Notes: generated by a model from the letters alone, not told the origin. Positions 34,595 through 44,506 are shown, counted from the first letter of the stretch. The stretch: 64,000 nt of DNA from an uncultured Paracoccaceae bacterium (GCA_947492585.1 CANLND010000017.1:1-64000); one strand, 5' to 3'. Program-made: numbers and translations.

Positions 34595-35455
34595 ATGAAG
34601 AAACAGACCATGGACCGAGATTGGATTACCACCGCCGAAACCTTGTCCAGCGCACTGCCGTATCTGCAGCGCTATGATGGGGCGATCATTGTTATCAAGC
34701 TTGGTGGCCATGCCATGGGCAGCGACGAAGCAATGGACAATTTCGCCCGCGATATAGTGCTGATGCGTCAGGTTGGCGTGAACCCGGTGATCGTGCATGG
34801 CGGCGGTCCGATGATCAACGCCATGCTGGACAAACTGCAAATCAACAGCAGTTTTGTGAATGGTAAACGTGTGACAGATCAAGCGACCATGGAAGTGGTT
34901 GAAATGGTGCTGTCTGGTGTCGTCAACAAACGCATCGTTCAGGCGCTGAACCGTCAGGGCGGCATGGCGGTGGGCCTGTCGGGCAAGGATGCCAATCTGA
35001 TCACCTGCGATCCTGCCAACGCTGAACTGGGCTTTGTCGGCGCGCCTGCGGATATGGACCCAACCGTGCTGCACAATCTGTTTGAAAAAGACATGATCCC
35101 GGTGATCGCTCCCATCGGCGCGGGCCGCAATGGTGAAACCTTTAATATCAATGGCGACACCGCCGCCGGCGCAATCGCCCAAAGCCTGAACGCAGATCGC
35201 CTGCTGCTGCTCACGGATGTCGCAGGTGTTAAGGATGGCACAGGCGAAGTCGTGACAGAACTCAGCTCGGGCGATGTGGAACGCATGACCCGCGAAGGTG
35301 TCATTGCCGGTGGCATGATCCCCAAAACAGAAACCGCACTGGACGCTGTACGCAACGGCGTGCGCGCCTGCACCATCGTCGACGGTCGTGTTAAAAACGC
35401 GGTACTGTTGGAACTGTTTACCGATCAAGGTGCCGGATCAATGATCCGCGCCTGA
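34595..35455 (+). CDS. argB: Acetylglutamate kinase
   Basis: This 286-residue amino acid kinase has [19 protein letters not shown] and the C-terminal [17 protein letters not shown], typical of ArgB, which phosphorylates N-acetyl-L-glutamate in arginine synthesis. The start at 34595 ([10 protein letters not shown]) matches the family; no strong ribosome-binding site is seen and 34610 is an alternative. The family includes arginine-sensitive enzymes, which carry an N-terminal helix as this one does. A hairpin at 35471-35501 follows. Confidence 0.95.
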   Translation: MKKQTMDRDWITTAETLSSALPYLQRYDGAIIVIKLGGHAMGSDEAMDNFARDIVLMRQVGVNPVIVHGGGPMINAMLDKLQINSSFVNGKRVTDQATMEVVEMVLSGVVNKRIVQALNRQGGMAVGLSGKDANLITCDPANAELGFVGAPADMDPTVLHNLFEKDMIPVIAPIGAGRNGETFNINGDTAAGAIAQSLNADRLLLLTDVAGVKDGTGEVVTELSSGDVERMTREGVIAGGMIPKTETALDAVRNGVRACTIVDGRVKNAVLLELFTDQGAGSMIRA

Positions 35456-35470
35456 CGTCGAAACACAGGC

Positions 35471-35504
35471 AAACCAGAATGTTTACATAATGTTCTGGTT
35501 TCGC
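35471..35504 (+). terminator. Terminator-like hairpin after argB
   Basis: AAACCAGAA (35471-35479) and TTCTGGTTT (35493-35501) form a 9-bp stem 15 bp after the argB stop, with T-rich sequence in the second arm and beyond. Confidence 0.6.
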
Positions 35505-35569
35505 CGATTTGATTTTGGATTTCCCTTGGCCCCTGTTATCCTGCCCGAACGATCCCAACAGGATGTTTC

Positions 35570-36244
35570 ATGCAGACGGACAGGGCGAACTATTCACACA
35601 TCGAGCAGGCATGTCAGGCCAAGGGCCTGATCATCTATGGTGCACTACACCCGGCACAACAGCCGGTTGAACAGCTGAGCACCGGAACTCTGATCCTGCT
35701 AGGTACAGGTCAGGGCTTTTGGCCCGGCTTCACCGCTTCGCCCGAATATCAAGATGGACAGCGACATCCGATTGACCGCTGGTCCTACCGTGTGATCACC
35801 GCCCTTGCCGAACGATTTGATGCCACGGCCTATTTTCCCTTTGGCGCCCCCCCATATACGCCATTTGTAAACTGGGCCCTGACCTCTGGCAGAGCCTTCA
35901 CATCTCCGTCGCAGATGATGGTGCATGATACGGTAGGATTACTCACCTCCTATCGCGGAGCCTTGCACCTTGCCTCTGAAATTCCCATCGACGCACCACC
36001 TCTGGGACAATCGCCCTGCGCCCACTGCACGAGTAAAAATTGTATCAACACGTGCCCAGTACAAGCTATGGTTGACAATCTCCCATACCAGGTGGCAGCC
36101 TGCAAAGACCATCTGGACAGTCCAGAAGGCCATCCCTGCCGATCAGGCGGATGTATGGCCCGTCAGGCTTGCCCCATTTCTGCAGGTGCAGTTCGGGATC
36201 CTGCGCAATCGGCCCACCACATGAGATATTTTCAAAACCCATGA
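35570..36244 (+). CDS. 4Fe-4S ferredoxin-type protein (QueG C-terminal-like)
   Basis: This 224-residue protein has an N-terminal domain with GTGQGFWPGF and a C-terminal cysteine array: CAHCTSKNCINTCP (C-x2-C-x4-C-x3-C-P) and then a set of Cys residues CKDH, PCRSGGCMARQACP. It can bind two Fe-S clusters and resembles the ferredoxin part of epoxyqueuosine reductase, but lacks the cobalamin-binding domain. Its stop overlaps the sixA-like start by four bases. Redox partner and role are unknown. Confidence 0.75.
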   Translation: MQTDRANYSHIEQACQAKGLIIYGALHPAQQPVEQLSTGTLILLGTGQGFWPGFTASPEYQDGQRHPIDRWSYRVITALAERFDATAYFPFGAPPYTPFVNWALTSGRAFTSPSQMMVHDTVGLLTSYRGALHLASEIPIDAPPLGQSPCAHCTSKNCINTCPVQAMVDNLPYQVAACKDHLDSPEGHPCRSGGCMARQACPISAGAVRDPAQSAHHMRYFQNP

Positions 36245-36756
36245 CATGCACCCTGATCCTTACCCGCCATGCCAAATCTGCCTGGGACTCTGATGCGCCC
36301 AGTGATCATGCACGCCCCTTAAACAAACGCGGCCGTCGCTCGGCCCGAGCCTTGGGCCGATGGCTGCGCGACTGTGCGCATCTGCCTGCACAGGTCATTT
36401 CATCCCCCTCACAACGCACCCGCGAGACCTTTGAACTGATGGACCTTGGTGTGCCGGGGATCTTTGTGGAGCGGCTCTATCACGCCAGCTCTGACGTGAT
36501 GTTTCAGGTTCTGAAAGAAGCGGAAAGCCCCCGCACCATGATCCTAAGCCACAACCCCGGCATCGCAGCCTTTGCGCATTCTATCGTCTCGTACCCGCCA
36601 GATCACTCGCGGTTTGATGACTATCCCACAGGTGCCACCCTGATCGCTGAGTTCCCCTTTGACAGCTGGAGCGAATTGACCTGGGGCAGCGGTATCATTC
36701 GTGACTTTATCGTTCCGCGCGAACTGTTGGGAGAAAGCCCGGATCTCGCGGCCTGA
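36241..36756 (+). CDS. SixA-type histidine phosphatase family protein
   Basis: This 171-residue protein has the RHG-type catalytic motif LTRHAKS near residue 8 and second His in MILSHNPGIAAFAH, matching the SixA branch of phosphoglycerate mutase-like phosphatases. SixA dephosphorylates phosphohistidine in signalling proteins. The ATG at 36241 overlaps the stop of the Fe-S gene, suggesting coupling. A strong shared terminator follows. Confidence 0.87.
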   Translation: MTCTLILTRHAKSAWDSDAPSDHARPLNKRGRRSARALGRWLRDCAHLPAQVISSPSQRTRETFELMDLGVPGIFVERLYHASSDVMFQVLKEAESPRTMILSHNPGIAAFAHSIVSYPPDHSRFDDYPTGATLIAEFPFDSWSELTWGSGIIRDFIVPRELLGESPDLAA

Positions 36757-36775
36757 GCCTCCCCCCCATCACATG

Positions 36776-36809
36776 AAAAAGGCCCCCGAATAAATCCGGG
36801 GGCCTTTTC
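36776..36809. terminator. Bidirectional rho-independent terminator
   Basis: A-run 36776-36780, stem GGCCCCCG (36781-36788) and CGGGGGCC (36797-36804), then TTTT. It is perfectly placed between the convergent sixA-like gene and aapP and works in both directions by sequence. Confidence 0.9.
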
Positions 36810-36826
36810 AATTCTATCGGCTGGGG

Positions 36827-37618
36827 TCAGTGGCCCAAAATCTGGCTCAGGAACTGCTGAGTGCGTTCCGATTTTGGATTGTTAAAGAACTCTTCCGGTT
36901 CATTCTGCTCCACAATCTGGCCATCGGCCATAAAGATCACCCGGTTCGCCACCTGCCGGGCAAAGCCCATCTCGTGGGTCACGCAGAGCATGGTCATGCC
37001 CTCTTCGGCCAGCTCGATCATGGTGTCCAAGACTTCCTTGATCATCTCAGGGTCCAGCGCTGAGGTCGGCTCATCAAACAGCATGATACGAGGTTTCATG
37101 CACAAAGAGCGCGCAATGGCCACACGTTGCTGCTGCCCACCGGACAGCTGACCTGGGAATTTGTTGGCCTGGTCCGGGATCTTCACCTTTTCCAAGAAAT
37201 GCATAGCCGTTTCGATGGCTTCTTTCTTGGGTGTTTTGCGCACCCAGATCGGCGCCAACGTCAGGTTCTCCAAAACCGTCAGGTGCGGAAACAGGTTAAA
37301 GTGCTGAAAGCACATGCCCACTTCGGACCGGATCTTGTCGATGTTTTTCAGATCCGAAGTCAGTTCGGTTCCGTCGACAATGATCTGCCCCTGCTGGTGC
37401 TCTTCCAGACGGTTAATACAGCGGATCATGGTGGACTTACCTGAGCCAGACGGCCCGGCAATCACAATACGTTCGCCGCGGTTCACCGTCAGGTTGATAT
37501 CACGCAGAACGTGAAACGACCCGTACCACTTGTTCATATTGGTGATCTGAATCGCCACTTCGTCAGAGACCTGAAGCTTTGAGTGATCGATTTTACGGTC
37601 AGAGATAAGATCAGACAT
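36827..37618 (-). CDS. aapP: General L-amino acid ABC transporter ATP-binding protein
   Basis: This 263-residue ATPase has Walker [10 protein letters not shown], signature LSGGQQQR, Walker [16 protein letters not shown] and the switch His in VTHEMGFA. It is the last gene of an aapJQMP set whose order and sizes match the broad-specificity amino acid importer of Rhizobium and Rhodobacterales. The gap to aapM is 12 bp. Confidence 0.95.
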   Translation of the reverse strand: MSDLISDRKIDHSKLQVSDEVAIQITNMNKWYGSFHVLRDINLTVNRGERIVIAGPSGSGKSTMIRCINRLEEHQQGQIIVDGTELTSDLKNIDKIRSEVGMCFQHFNLFPHLTVLENLTLAPIWVRKTPKKEAIETAMHFLEKVKIPDQANKFPGQLSGGQQQRVAIARSLCMKPRIMLFDEPTSALDPEMIKEVLDTMIELAEEGMTMLCVTHEMGFARQVANRVIFMADGQIVEQNEPEEFFNNPKSERTQQFLSQILGH

Positions 37619-37630
37619 AGTTTTGATCTC

Positions 37631-38938
37631 CTATCGTTTATGGCCAGTCTGAAGCTTGCGCTCCAGATACATGGAATAGCGGGACATGGAAAAACAGACG
37701 ACAAAGAACAAGACCGCGATAAACGCAAACAGTTCCCAATATATACCGTTCCAAGAGGTGTCAGCACGGATCGCTGTCGACAGACCAATCACATCGAACA
37801 GGCCGATGATCGACACCAACGTGGTATCTTTGAAGACAGAAATAAACGTACTCACAATGCCTGGGATCGAGATTTTCAACGCTTGAGGCATGATGATCAG
37901 GCGCTGTGCCTGCCAGTAGTTCAGGCCCAAAGAGTCAGCGCCCTCATATTGGCCTTTTGGCAAGGACGCCAGACCACCCCGGATCACTTCGGCCATATAA
38001 GCCGCCGAGAACAGGGTCATCATGATCATAACACGCAAAATGATGTCAAAGTTCGTGCCAGGTGGCATGAAGACATTCAACAGCAGCGACGCCACGAACA
38101 GCAGTGTAATCAGCGGAACGCCTCGGACAAATTCAATGAACCCGACGCACATTGCCTTAACAACAAGCAGATCTGACTGACGGCCAAGCGCCAACAAAAT
38201 ACCGATGGGCAGCGAGACCCCAATGGCCACAACCCCCAGCAGCAAGGCCAGCATAAAGCCGCCAAACTTACGGCTTTCCACCGTTTCGATGGTCAACGGC
38301 ACAATATCGGACAACAACGCAGCTGCGGGAGCCGCCAAAACAAACCACCAGAACAACGCTGCCACGACAGTCGCGACCACAGCCAAAAGGCTTCCCGCGA
38401 TTTCAGATACTGCGCGATAAACAACATAACCGGTCACAAATCCCAAAGCCGCCACAACGGGGTTCCAGATCGAACCACCCCACAACAGCCAAGGCATCAA
38501 GAACGGATACGCCCCCGTCAGCCACAACATCTGCCGGGGTGTTTTTTCGGCAAACAAAACCGGCGCCAATGCTGCCAAGGTCACAACCAACGTAAGATTC
38601 ACACGCCAGTACAGTTCACTTGGATAGAACCCATACAGCAGCTGCAACCAGCGATCATTCACAACGCCCCAGCAAGCGTGCCCATGGGTACTGCCCCAGG
38701 TTTCATTCATGATCTCACGACATTCCGTCAGCGAGTCTGCATTCCACACAGATAGGAACACCCACGGCAAAAGAGACGTAAGAACATATCCGACAAAGTA
38801 CAGAGACGCGAGCGTCAGAACAACGTTCACGGGACTGGAAAACAAATTGGCACGCGCCCAGCCGATGATCCCTACTGACGTGGACGGCGGGGCTTTTTGC
38901 GGCAACATTTCTGTGCGGACAAAAGAAGTATCGCTCAT
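37631..38938 (-). CDS. aapM: General L-amino acid ABC transporter permease
   Basis: This 435-residue permease has an extended N-terminal part with several helices followed by the HisM-type domain, whose EAA loop is AAYMAEVIRGGLASLPKGQYEGADSLG. The large size compared with the roughly 220 residues of HisM is diagnostic of AapM. It is 1 bp from aapQ. Confidence 0.95.
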   Translation of the reverse strand: MSDTSFVRTEMLPQKAPPSTSVGIIGWARANLFSSPVNVVLTLASLYFVGYVLTSLLPWVFLSVWNADSLTECREIMNETWGSTHGHACWGVVNDRWLQLLYGFYPSELYWRVNLTLVVTLAALAPVLFAEKTPRQMLWLTGAYPFLMPWLLWGGSIWNPVVAALGFVTGYVVYRAVSEIAGSLLAVVATVVAALFWWFVLAAPAAALLSDIVPLTIETVESRKFGGFMLALLLGVVAIGVSLPIGILLALGRQSDLLVVKAMCVGFIEFVRGVPLITLLFVASLLLNVFMPPGTNFDIILRVMIMMTLFSAAYMAEVIRGGLASLPKGQYEGADSLGLNYWQAQRLIIMPQALKISIPGIVSTFISVFKDTTLVSIIGLFDVIGLSTAIRADTSWNGIYWELFAFIAVLFFVVCFSMSRYSMYLERKLQTGHKR

Positions 38939-38939
38939 A

Positions 38940-40187
38940 TTACCGCTCCACCAGTTTTACACGATTGTTGTACCAGTTCATAGACGCAGAAATGCTCAGC
39001 GATATGACAAGATAGACCGCCATCAAGAGAACTACGCATTCCAGCTCACGGCCGGTCTGGTTCATACTGATACCACCCAACGTGCCGGTGATATCCATAT
39101 AGCCAACCGCGATCGCCAGCGACGAGTTCTTGGTCAGGTTCAGATAATTTGAAATCATCGGCGGGATGATCACGCGCAGCGCCTGCGGCAGGACCACAAG
39201 ATTCATGATACGTCCCGAACGCAACCCAAGAGCGCCAGCGGCTTCGGATTGACCATGGCTCACCGCGAGGATGCCGCCTCGTACGATCTCAGCAATATAG
39301 GCCGCCGTATACAGCGACAACGCCAGCCAGAGCGCGATCAGCGAGTTCCGCAGATGGGTGCCACCTCTGAAGTTGAACCCTTTCAGCTCCGGATAGCCAA
39401 AATGCAGCCCCAACACCGCAAGAAGGATCCCCAGCGGCACAAAGATTACAAGCAGACGTTGCCACCACGTGGTAGGACGATCACCGGTCGCTTCCTGAAT
39501 GCGATCCGCACGTTTGCGCAGTTTAAAGCTGGCAAAAAACCCACCCGCCAGCACAAGCACAATCGCCAATAGATCCAGCGACACATCGAACCGCAACGCG
39601 CTTTGACCAAACAACGAGATATCGCCCAGCGAGTTCGAAAACAGGACTTCGGGCAAATAGGTGCCCCGGTTCGTGACCACAACAGCCCCCGTATCAAGCC
39701 CGCGGAAGGTCTTGGGGTGTGGTGTGCTTTCTGTAACCAACGCAAAGATAAGAGCGATCCACAGCAGGACCGGCACGTTGCGGAAGACTTCGACGTAGAC
39801 CGTCATAATTTTGGCGACGATCCAGTTTTTGGACAAGCGCAGAACGCCGACGAACACCCCCACGACTGTGGCCGTCACACAGCCCAGCAGGGCAACAACC
39901 AAGGTGTTCAGCAAGCCAATCAAAGCCGCCCGCAGGTGTGAATCGCCGCTCTGATAATCAAGCAAACGCTGGTTGATGTCGTAACCAGCTGTCTCATGAA
40001 AGAAACCAAAGCTGATGGTCTTACCAAGCGCGTTCAAGTTCTCAACTGCGTTGCCAATGAGCCAAGCTGCAAGCAGCATAAACCCCATAAGCGCCACAAT
40101 CTGGATTGTCGCTGAACGATACCGCGTATCGTATATCAGCATCGACAGCCGAAAGTTCGCTTTCGGCGGGTCCGTGATAGATGACAT
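38940..40187 (-). CDS. aapQ: General L-amino acid ABC transporter permease
   Basis: This 415-residue permease pairs with AapM. It has about eight helices and an EAA loop at AAYIAEIVRGGILAVSHGQSEAAGALG. The start at 40187 (MSSITDPPKAN) fits the family; a longer reading would run through the hairpin between aapJ and aapQ. A hairpin separates it from aapJ. Confidence 0.94.
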   Translation of the reverse strand: MSSITDPPKANFRLSMLIYDTRYRSATIQIVALMGFMLLAAWLIGNAVENLNALGKTISFGFFHETAGYDINQRLLDYQSGDSHLRAALIGLLNTLVVALLGCVTATVVGVFVGVLRLSKNWIVAKIMTVYVEVFRNVPVLLWIALIFALVTESTPHPKTFRGLDTGAVVVTNRGTYLPEVLFSNSLGDISLFGQSALRFDVSLDLLAIVLVLAGGFFASFKLRKRADRIQEATGDRPTTWWQRLLVIFVPLGILLAVLGLHFGYPELKGFNFRGGTHLRNSLIALWLALSLYTAAYIAEIVRGGILAVSHGQSEAAGALGLRSGRIMNLVVLPQALRVIIPPMISNYLNLTKNSSLAIAVGYMDITGTLGGISMNQTGRELECVVLLMAVYLVISLSISASMNWYNNRVKLVER

Positions 40188-40276
40188 GAATTTGAGATCC
40201 CCAATACTTCCAAAAGCACGCCCCGGCCTGGTTAACCCTGGCTCTGCTGTGCTTTGAAGTGTTGTTATTAAAGGAA

Positions 40277-40303
40277 AAGGGCGCAGGAGTGTCCCGCGCC
40301 CTT
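40277..40303 (-). terminator. Attenuator-like hairpin between aapJ and aapQ
   Basis: AAGGGCGC (40277-40284) and GCGCCCTT (40296-40303) form an 8-bp stem; on the minus strand it is followed by TTTTCCTTTAA. It lies 14 bp after the aapJ stop. Partial termination or 3' protection would make the binding protein more abundant than the permeases. Confidence 0.65.
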
Positions 40304-40317
40304 GTCCTTGCGATTTC

Positions 40318-41334
40318 TTAGCGGAAGGGCGGTGCGTACAGCAGGCCACCTTCTGTCCACTGAGCGTTCAGCCCACGTGCCAGACCGATGGGGGTGTCTT
40401 CACCGATGTTCTTGGCAAAGACTTCGGCGTAGTTGCCGCCAACGGCCAGTACGCGCTGTGCCCATGTGGCATCCAGTCCCAGTTTCTCACCCAAGCTACC
40501 GGTGGTTCCCAGCAGACGGTCAATTTCAGGATTGTCTGTACCAGCTGCCATTTCGGACAGGTTCGCCGACGTCACACCCAGCTCTTCGGCTGCGATCATC
40601 GCATTCAAAGTCCAGCGTACGATGTCACCCCATTCGTCGTCGCCATGACGCACCAGCGGACCCAGTGGCTCTTTGGAGATGATTTCAGGCAAGATCACGT
40701 GATCGCCCGGAGTTTCAAACGCAGCACGCGTCGCGGCCAGGCCCGACGCATCCGTGGTATAGGCGTCACATGCGCCCGCCAGGTACTGCTGCTGAGCTTC
40801 GGCTTCTGTCTCAATTGGAACAGGCTCATATGAAATGCCATTGGTACGGAAGAAATCCGCCAAATTCAGCTCGGTTGTGGTGCCGGTCTGGATACACACG
40901 GTCGCGCCATCCAGTTCTTTGGCCGAGGAAACACCCAGTTCTTTGGGAACAAGGAAGCCCTGACCGTCATAATAGTTCACACCAACAAAGGTGAATTTCA
41001 GATCGACATCGCGCGAGAATGTCCAAGTGGTGTTGCGCGACAGAACGTCAATTTCGCCCGACGCCAACGCGGTAAAACGCGTTTTACCTGTGGTCGGAAC
41101 AAATTCAACAGCGTTTGCATCGTCCAGCACAGCTGCGGCAACGGCACGACAGATCGCAACGTCAAAGCCACCCCATTCACCATTTGCATCAGGTGTGGCG
41201 AAACCCACCAAACCAGCGTTCACACCACAGTTCAATTTACCACGAGACTGAACATCGTCCAACGTGCCAGCTGCCGCGGCACCAGCCGCAAGACCAGCAA
41301 AGGTCAATGCGCCCAAGATTACGGATTTTTTCAT
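40318..41334 (-). CDS. aapJ: General L-amino acid-binding periplasmic protein
   Basis: This 338-residue solute-binding protein has a Sec signal peptide (MKKSVILGALTFAGLAAGAAAA) and the AapJ/family 3 core with KLNCGVNAGLVGFATPDANG and NAVEFVPTTGKTRF. It delivers a broad range of L-amino acids to AapQM. The 229-bp region upstream has no gene and contains the palindrome CGTTCGAACG at 41402-41411, possibly part of its promoter control. Confidence 0.95.
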   Translation of the reverse strand: MKKSVILGALTFAGLAAGAAAAGTLDDVQSRGKLNCGVNAGLVGFATPDANGEWGGFDVAICRAVAAAVLDDANAVEFVPTTGKTRFTALASGEIDVLSRNTTWTFSRDVDLKFTFVGVNYYDGQGFLVPKELGVSSAKELDGATVCIQTGTTTELNLADFFRTNGISYEPVPIETEAEAQQQYLAGACDAYTTDASGLAATRAAFETPGDHVILPEIISKEPLGPLVRHGDDEWGDIVRWTLNAMIAAEELGVTSANLSEMAAGTDNPEIDRLLGTTGSLGEKLGLDATWAQRVLAVGGNYAEVFAKNIGEDTPIGLARGLNAQWTEGGLLYAPPFR

Positions 41335-41563
41335 AATTACCTCTTCCTGATTTCCCGCCCAGTTTGGCGGTTACCACTTCTGACATTTGCTGCCAAAAAC
41401 GCGTTCGAACGTTCAGTTCCCCGAAAATTCCGCACAAGTTTGTGACCATTCATCAACAAACGTCAAGTGCGTGATCAAGATTTTCAATGCTCCACTTTCA
41501 AGGTGAACTGTTAGCGATCAATAATTACGCGAAACCCTTGTTTTTCGATGGATTATTTCACAC

Positions 41564-42268
41564 TCAGCTTAGGTCAAAAAAACGCTTTGCATGAAGGAAT
41601 TCAGCCTGCTTCACGGCCGCAGTTTCTGCCGCTTCTTCGTCGACACCCCATTGTTCTTCCTGCCAATTCTCGTCCACCCGAGAGAGCGTCCAAACCTGTT
41701 CAATCGGACGCCAATCCAACGCCGCGGCAAAGCCCAGAACCAACGACCCCGACATGGACACAAGATCGTGAAATGCCGCCAGCTGAAAGTTGGTCAGCGC
41801 ATGTACTCTTTCCCGCAAGCGCGCCAGGGCGTCGGGATCTTGTGGTGCGTGTAATACTCCTGTGCGCGGCACCAGACGCGCGCCCAGCGCCTCAGCCGCC
41901 CAGTCCAGCGCCGGATCCCATGCCTCGGCCTGCCGTGCAACCAGCTCCATTGGCGTATCAGCGCGATAACACAGCAGATCCGAATCGCCATACTCCGAAA
42001 GCATGTCCGCCACTTCACCATGTTGAATGGCCACTTTATCAATCGCTGCATTGGCGGATCGCGTGGTCGGCATCGTGGCAGGGTTCACCCCCTCAACCTG
42101 TGCGTCCCACTCCGAGGCAATGCGCTCGGCCATGGCCCGCGTGGGCACCAACAACGCCGCTTTGGCTGGTGTCTTTACCTTGCGACCGTCCAACGCGATG
42201 GTAAACCCCGCCGCATCCTCTTCAACGGTAACTTCACTCCAAAAGCGTTTCTGCGCCCATTCGCCCAT
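41564..42268 (-). CDS. ATP12-family F1-ATPase assembly chaperone
   Basis: This 234-residue protein opens MGEWAQKRFWSEVTV and has the ATP12 pattern with ALDGRKVKTPAKAALLVPT and EWDAQ, then ETPMEL-type region TPMELVARQ. ATP12 chaperones bind the F1 alpha subunit during assembly and occur in mitochondria and alphaproteobacteria. The start at 42268 gives the standard N-terminus. It is 4 bp after the gph-like gene and probably in one operon with gph, rluC and crcB. Confidence 0.9.
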   Translation of the reverse strand: MGEWAQKRFWSEVTVEEDAAGFTIALDGRKVKTPAKAALLVPTRAMAERIASEWDAQVEGVNPATMPTTRSANAAIDKVAIQHGEVADMLSEYGDSDLLCYRADTPMELVARQAEAWDPALDWAAEALGARLVPRTGVLHAPQDPDALARLRERVHALTNFQLAAFHDLVSMSGSLVLGFAAALDWRPIEQVWTLSRVDENWQEEQWGVDEEAAETAAVKQAEFLHAKRFFDLS

Positions 42269-42272
42269 GTCT

Positions 42273-42941
42273 TCAGCCTTTCCAGATGTCGCGTAACAAA
42301 GAGGGCAGCTCCGCAAATTCGCGGATCAAATAGTCCGCCCCCAATTGCTCGGCAGGGTGGTATCCCCATGCGACAGCAATGGTGGTCACACCCGCCGCGC
42401 GCCCCATGTCGATGTCATAAGATGTATCACCAATCATAACCGTCTGCGCCGCCGTCACGCCGGTTTCAGCCATTGCTGTGGTGACCATCGATGGATGTGG
42501 TTTTGACGGGTGATGATCCGCCACCTGCTGCGTCACAAAACAGGAAAGCGCGTGCGCGGATATTAACGCATCCAACCCCCGCTTTGATTTCCCCGTCGCC
42601 ACACCCAGCAGATACTCAGGCACAGCGTTCAATGCCTCTAGCACCTCCTGAGCTCCAGGAAACAAGGGCGTGTGCCCGGCCCCTGCAGCTTGGCGCGCGG
42701 TCATATAGGCGGTTTTGTACCCCTCAACCACGGCCTCCACCCGCGCGGCCTCCAAACGCGGCGCCAGCTGGTGTACGGCCACAGGCAACGACAGCCCCAC
42801 AATCGACAGGATGTCGTCCCGCGACGGCACCGGCAGATCCTGCGCCGCAAAGGACGTCGCAAACGCACCGGTGATCGCAGCCTGGCTGTCCGCCAACGTG
42901 CCATCCACATCAAACAGGATCAGACGCAGGTCTTCTGACAT
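42273..42941 (-). CDS. HAD-superfamily phosphatase, phosphoglycolate phosphatase-like
   Basis: This 222-residue HAD hydrolase has motif I FDVDGTLADS (nucleophile Asp and acid Asp), the cap domain, motif II region GVATGKSKRG and motif IV MIGDTSYDIDMG. It resembles phosphoglycolate phosphatase. Its ATG overlaps the rluC stop by one base, and the fusion-like arrangement with rluC is common in alphaproteobacteria. Confidence 0.88.
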   Translation of the reverse strand: MSEDLRLILFDVDGTLADSQAAITGAFATSFAAQDLPVPSRDDILSIVGLSLPVAVHQLAPRLEAARVEAVVEGYKTAYMTARQAAGAGHTPLFPGAQEVLEALNAVPEYLLGVATGKSKRGLDALISAHALSCFVTQQVADHHPSKPHPSMVTTAMAETGVTAAQTVMIGDTSYDIDMGRAAGVTTIAVAWGYHPAEQLGADYLIREFAELPSLLRDIWKG

Positions 42942-43987
42942 CAGCGCAGGCTCTCAAACGGGTCTTCAGCCGCCAGATCTTCGCTCCAGCCAAAGGTGTC
43001 CCAGCTCTCTTTCATATGCGGCGGCAAATCTGCCGTCACCGAGATCTGTTTGCGGGTCACCGGGTGCTCAAACGCCATACGGCGGCAGTGCAGATGCAGC
43101 TTTTTCGAGATAATCCCCCCCAGCTGTGCGCCCCAGCCGTCCCCCATATTTTCCTGACCCGAGCCACCATATTTACCGTCCCCGGCAATCGGATGGCCAA
43201 TTTCCGACATATGCACCCGCAATTGATGAGTCCGGCCCGTAATCGGCTCCATCGCCACCCAGGCCGCACGGCTCGCAACCCGGTACAAGGTCGCATATTG
43301 CGAATGCGAGCGTTTCGCGCCCTTGGTATGGGCCACGTCATCGTTGTGAATGGCGATCATTTTCTCGCCTTCACCGCTTTTGCCATGACCTCCGGCCTTG
43401 ACCATGCCGCATTTGACCTCACCCAAATACGGTGTCGGCACACCTGCAACCAACGCCCAGTAAATCTTGCGCGTGGCATGGTGCCGAAAGGCCGCCGTCA
43501 GCGACTGCGCCGCCAAACGCGTGCGCGCCAGAACCAGAACACCCGAGGTATCCTTGTCCAAACGGTGCACCAAACGTGGCTTTTCGTCCGCCTCAAAAGT
43601 CAACGCCTGCGACAGGCCATCCACGTGTTTGATTGTCCCGCTGCCCCCCTGCACTGCCAAACCCGCAGGCTTGTTCAAAACGATCACGGCATCGTCTTTA
43701 TAGATCACACAGCCGCGGATCATCTTGGCATCCGCCTCAGACACCCGCATCTCGCGGGGTTCAGCGGGTTTCAGGTCGCTCGCAGGCAATGGCGGCACGC
43801 GAACCACTTGACCGACATTTACACGCGAGTTGGCCTTGACCCGGCCCCCGTCCACCCGCAACTCCCCCTTGCGGCACATCTTTTCGATGCGCCCCTGGTT
43901 CACATGCGGAAACAACCGGCGCAACCACCGGTCCAGGCGCTGTCCATCATCATCTTCGGCAACCGTAATCATTTGCACGCCGCTCAT
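42941..43987 (-). CDS. rluC: Ribosomal large subunit pseudouridine synthase, RluC family
   Basis: This 348-residue protein has an S4-type N-terminal domain (QRLDRWLRRLF ... KGELRVDGGRV) and a pseudouridine synthase domain with HRLDKDTSGVLVLART, in which the Asp of RLDKDTSG is catalytic. It modifies 23S rRNA uridines. The ATG overlaps the crcB stop by four bases. Confidence 0.92.
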   Translation of the reverse strand: MSGVQMITVAEDDDGQRLDRWLRRLFPHVNQGRIEKMCRKGELRVDGGRVKANSRVNVGQVVRVPPLPASDLKPAEPREMRVSEADAKMIRGCVIYKDDAVIVLNKPAGLAVQGGSGTIKHVDGLSQALTFEADEKPRLVHRLDKDTSGVLVLARTRLAAQSLTAAFRHHATRKIYWALVAGVPTPYLGEVKCGMVKAGGHGKSGEGEKMIAIHNDDVAHTKGAKRSHSQYATLYRVASRAAWVAMEPITGRTHQLRVHMSEIGHPIAGDGKYGGSGQENMGDGWGAQLGGIISKKLHLHCRRMAFEHPVTRKQISVTADLPPHMKESWDTFGWSEDLAAEDPFESLR

Positions 43988-44364
43988 GGCAGTACTCCTC
44001 TGGCAATCATAAGTCCCAGGAACAAACCGCCCACCGAGAGCCCAACCGACAGCACAACATATATCCCCGCCTGCCCCAGATCTCCGCGCTCAATCAAAGT
44101 CGCGGTTTCCAAGGAAAAGGCCGAAAACGTGGTGAACCCACCCAACAGACCAGTCATCACAAACGGATTCAGATGGGTCAGGCCTCGCTGGGCCGCCACC
44201 ACCACAAACACGCCCATCAAAAACGAGCCGATCACGTTTACCACGAGAATGGCCACCGGAAACGGAGATTGCCCCAGAAGGCGCAAAACACCAAGGCCTG
44301 CCAAAAACCGGCAGGCCGCACCAATAGCCCCTCCCAGGGCAACATGTAGTACTGTCAAAAACAT
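43984..44364 (-). CDS. crcB: Fluoride ion channel CrcB/Fluc
   Basis: This 126-residue membrane protein has four helices and the Fluc features GGAIGAACRF and TGLLGGFTTFSAFSLE, with the Phe box and Thr/Ser residues that line the fluoride pore. It exports fluoride as a dual-topology dimer. I saw no fluoride riboswitch in the 142 bp upstream. It is first in the crcB-rluC-gph-ATP12 run. Confidence 0.93.
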   Translation of the reverse strand: MFLTVLHVALGGAIGAACRFLAGLGVLRLLGQSPFPVAILVVNVIGSFLMGVFVVVAAQRGLTHLNPFVMTGLLGGFTTFSAFSLETATLIERGDLGQAGIYVVLSVGLSVGGLFLGLMIARGVLP

Positions 44365-44484
44365 GGCCGGTCAGTCGCGCAAGGGGACCCCAATGTCAAG
44401 TTTTGCCTGCTCTGCACCAAATGCAACACCGCTGTGGCGCGCGCTGCGCCCCTCTTTTTGGCCCCCAATACCCCGCCAGAGGCC

Positions 44485-44501
44485 GCGCCCCACCGGGGCG
44501 C
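44485..44501. other. GC-rich hairpin downstream of rarA
   Basis: GCGCCCC and GGGGCGC pair around ACC five bases after the rarA stop on the minus strand. No U tract follows, so it may end or protect the transcript rather than be a classical terminator. Confidence 0.5.
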
Positions 44502-44506
44502 TGTTC

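Noticed and set aside
34532-35428. 298-residue minus-strand ORF opposite argB
   Set aside because: It is antisense to argB across its length; its His- and Gln-rich composition and lack of motifs mark it as a shadow.
44365-44506. Fluoride riboswitch upstream of crcB
   Set aside because: The region was read for the conserved paired segments of the crcB motif; none could be seen. The hairpin present there belongs to the rarA 3' end.
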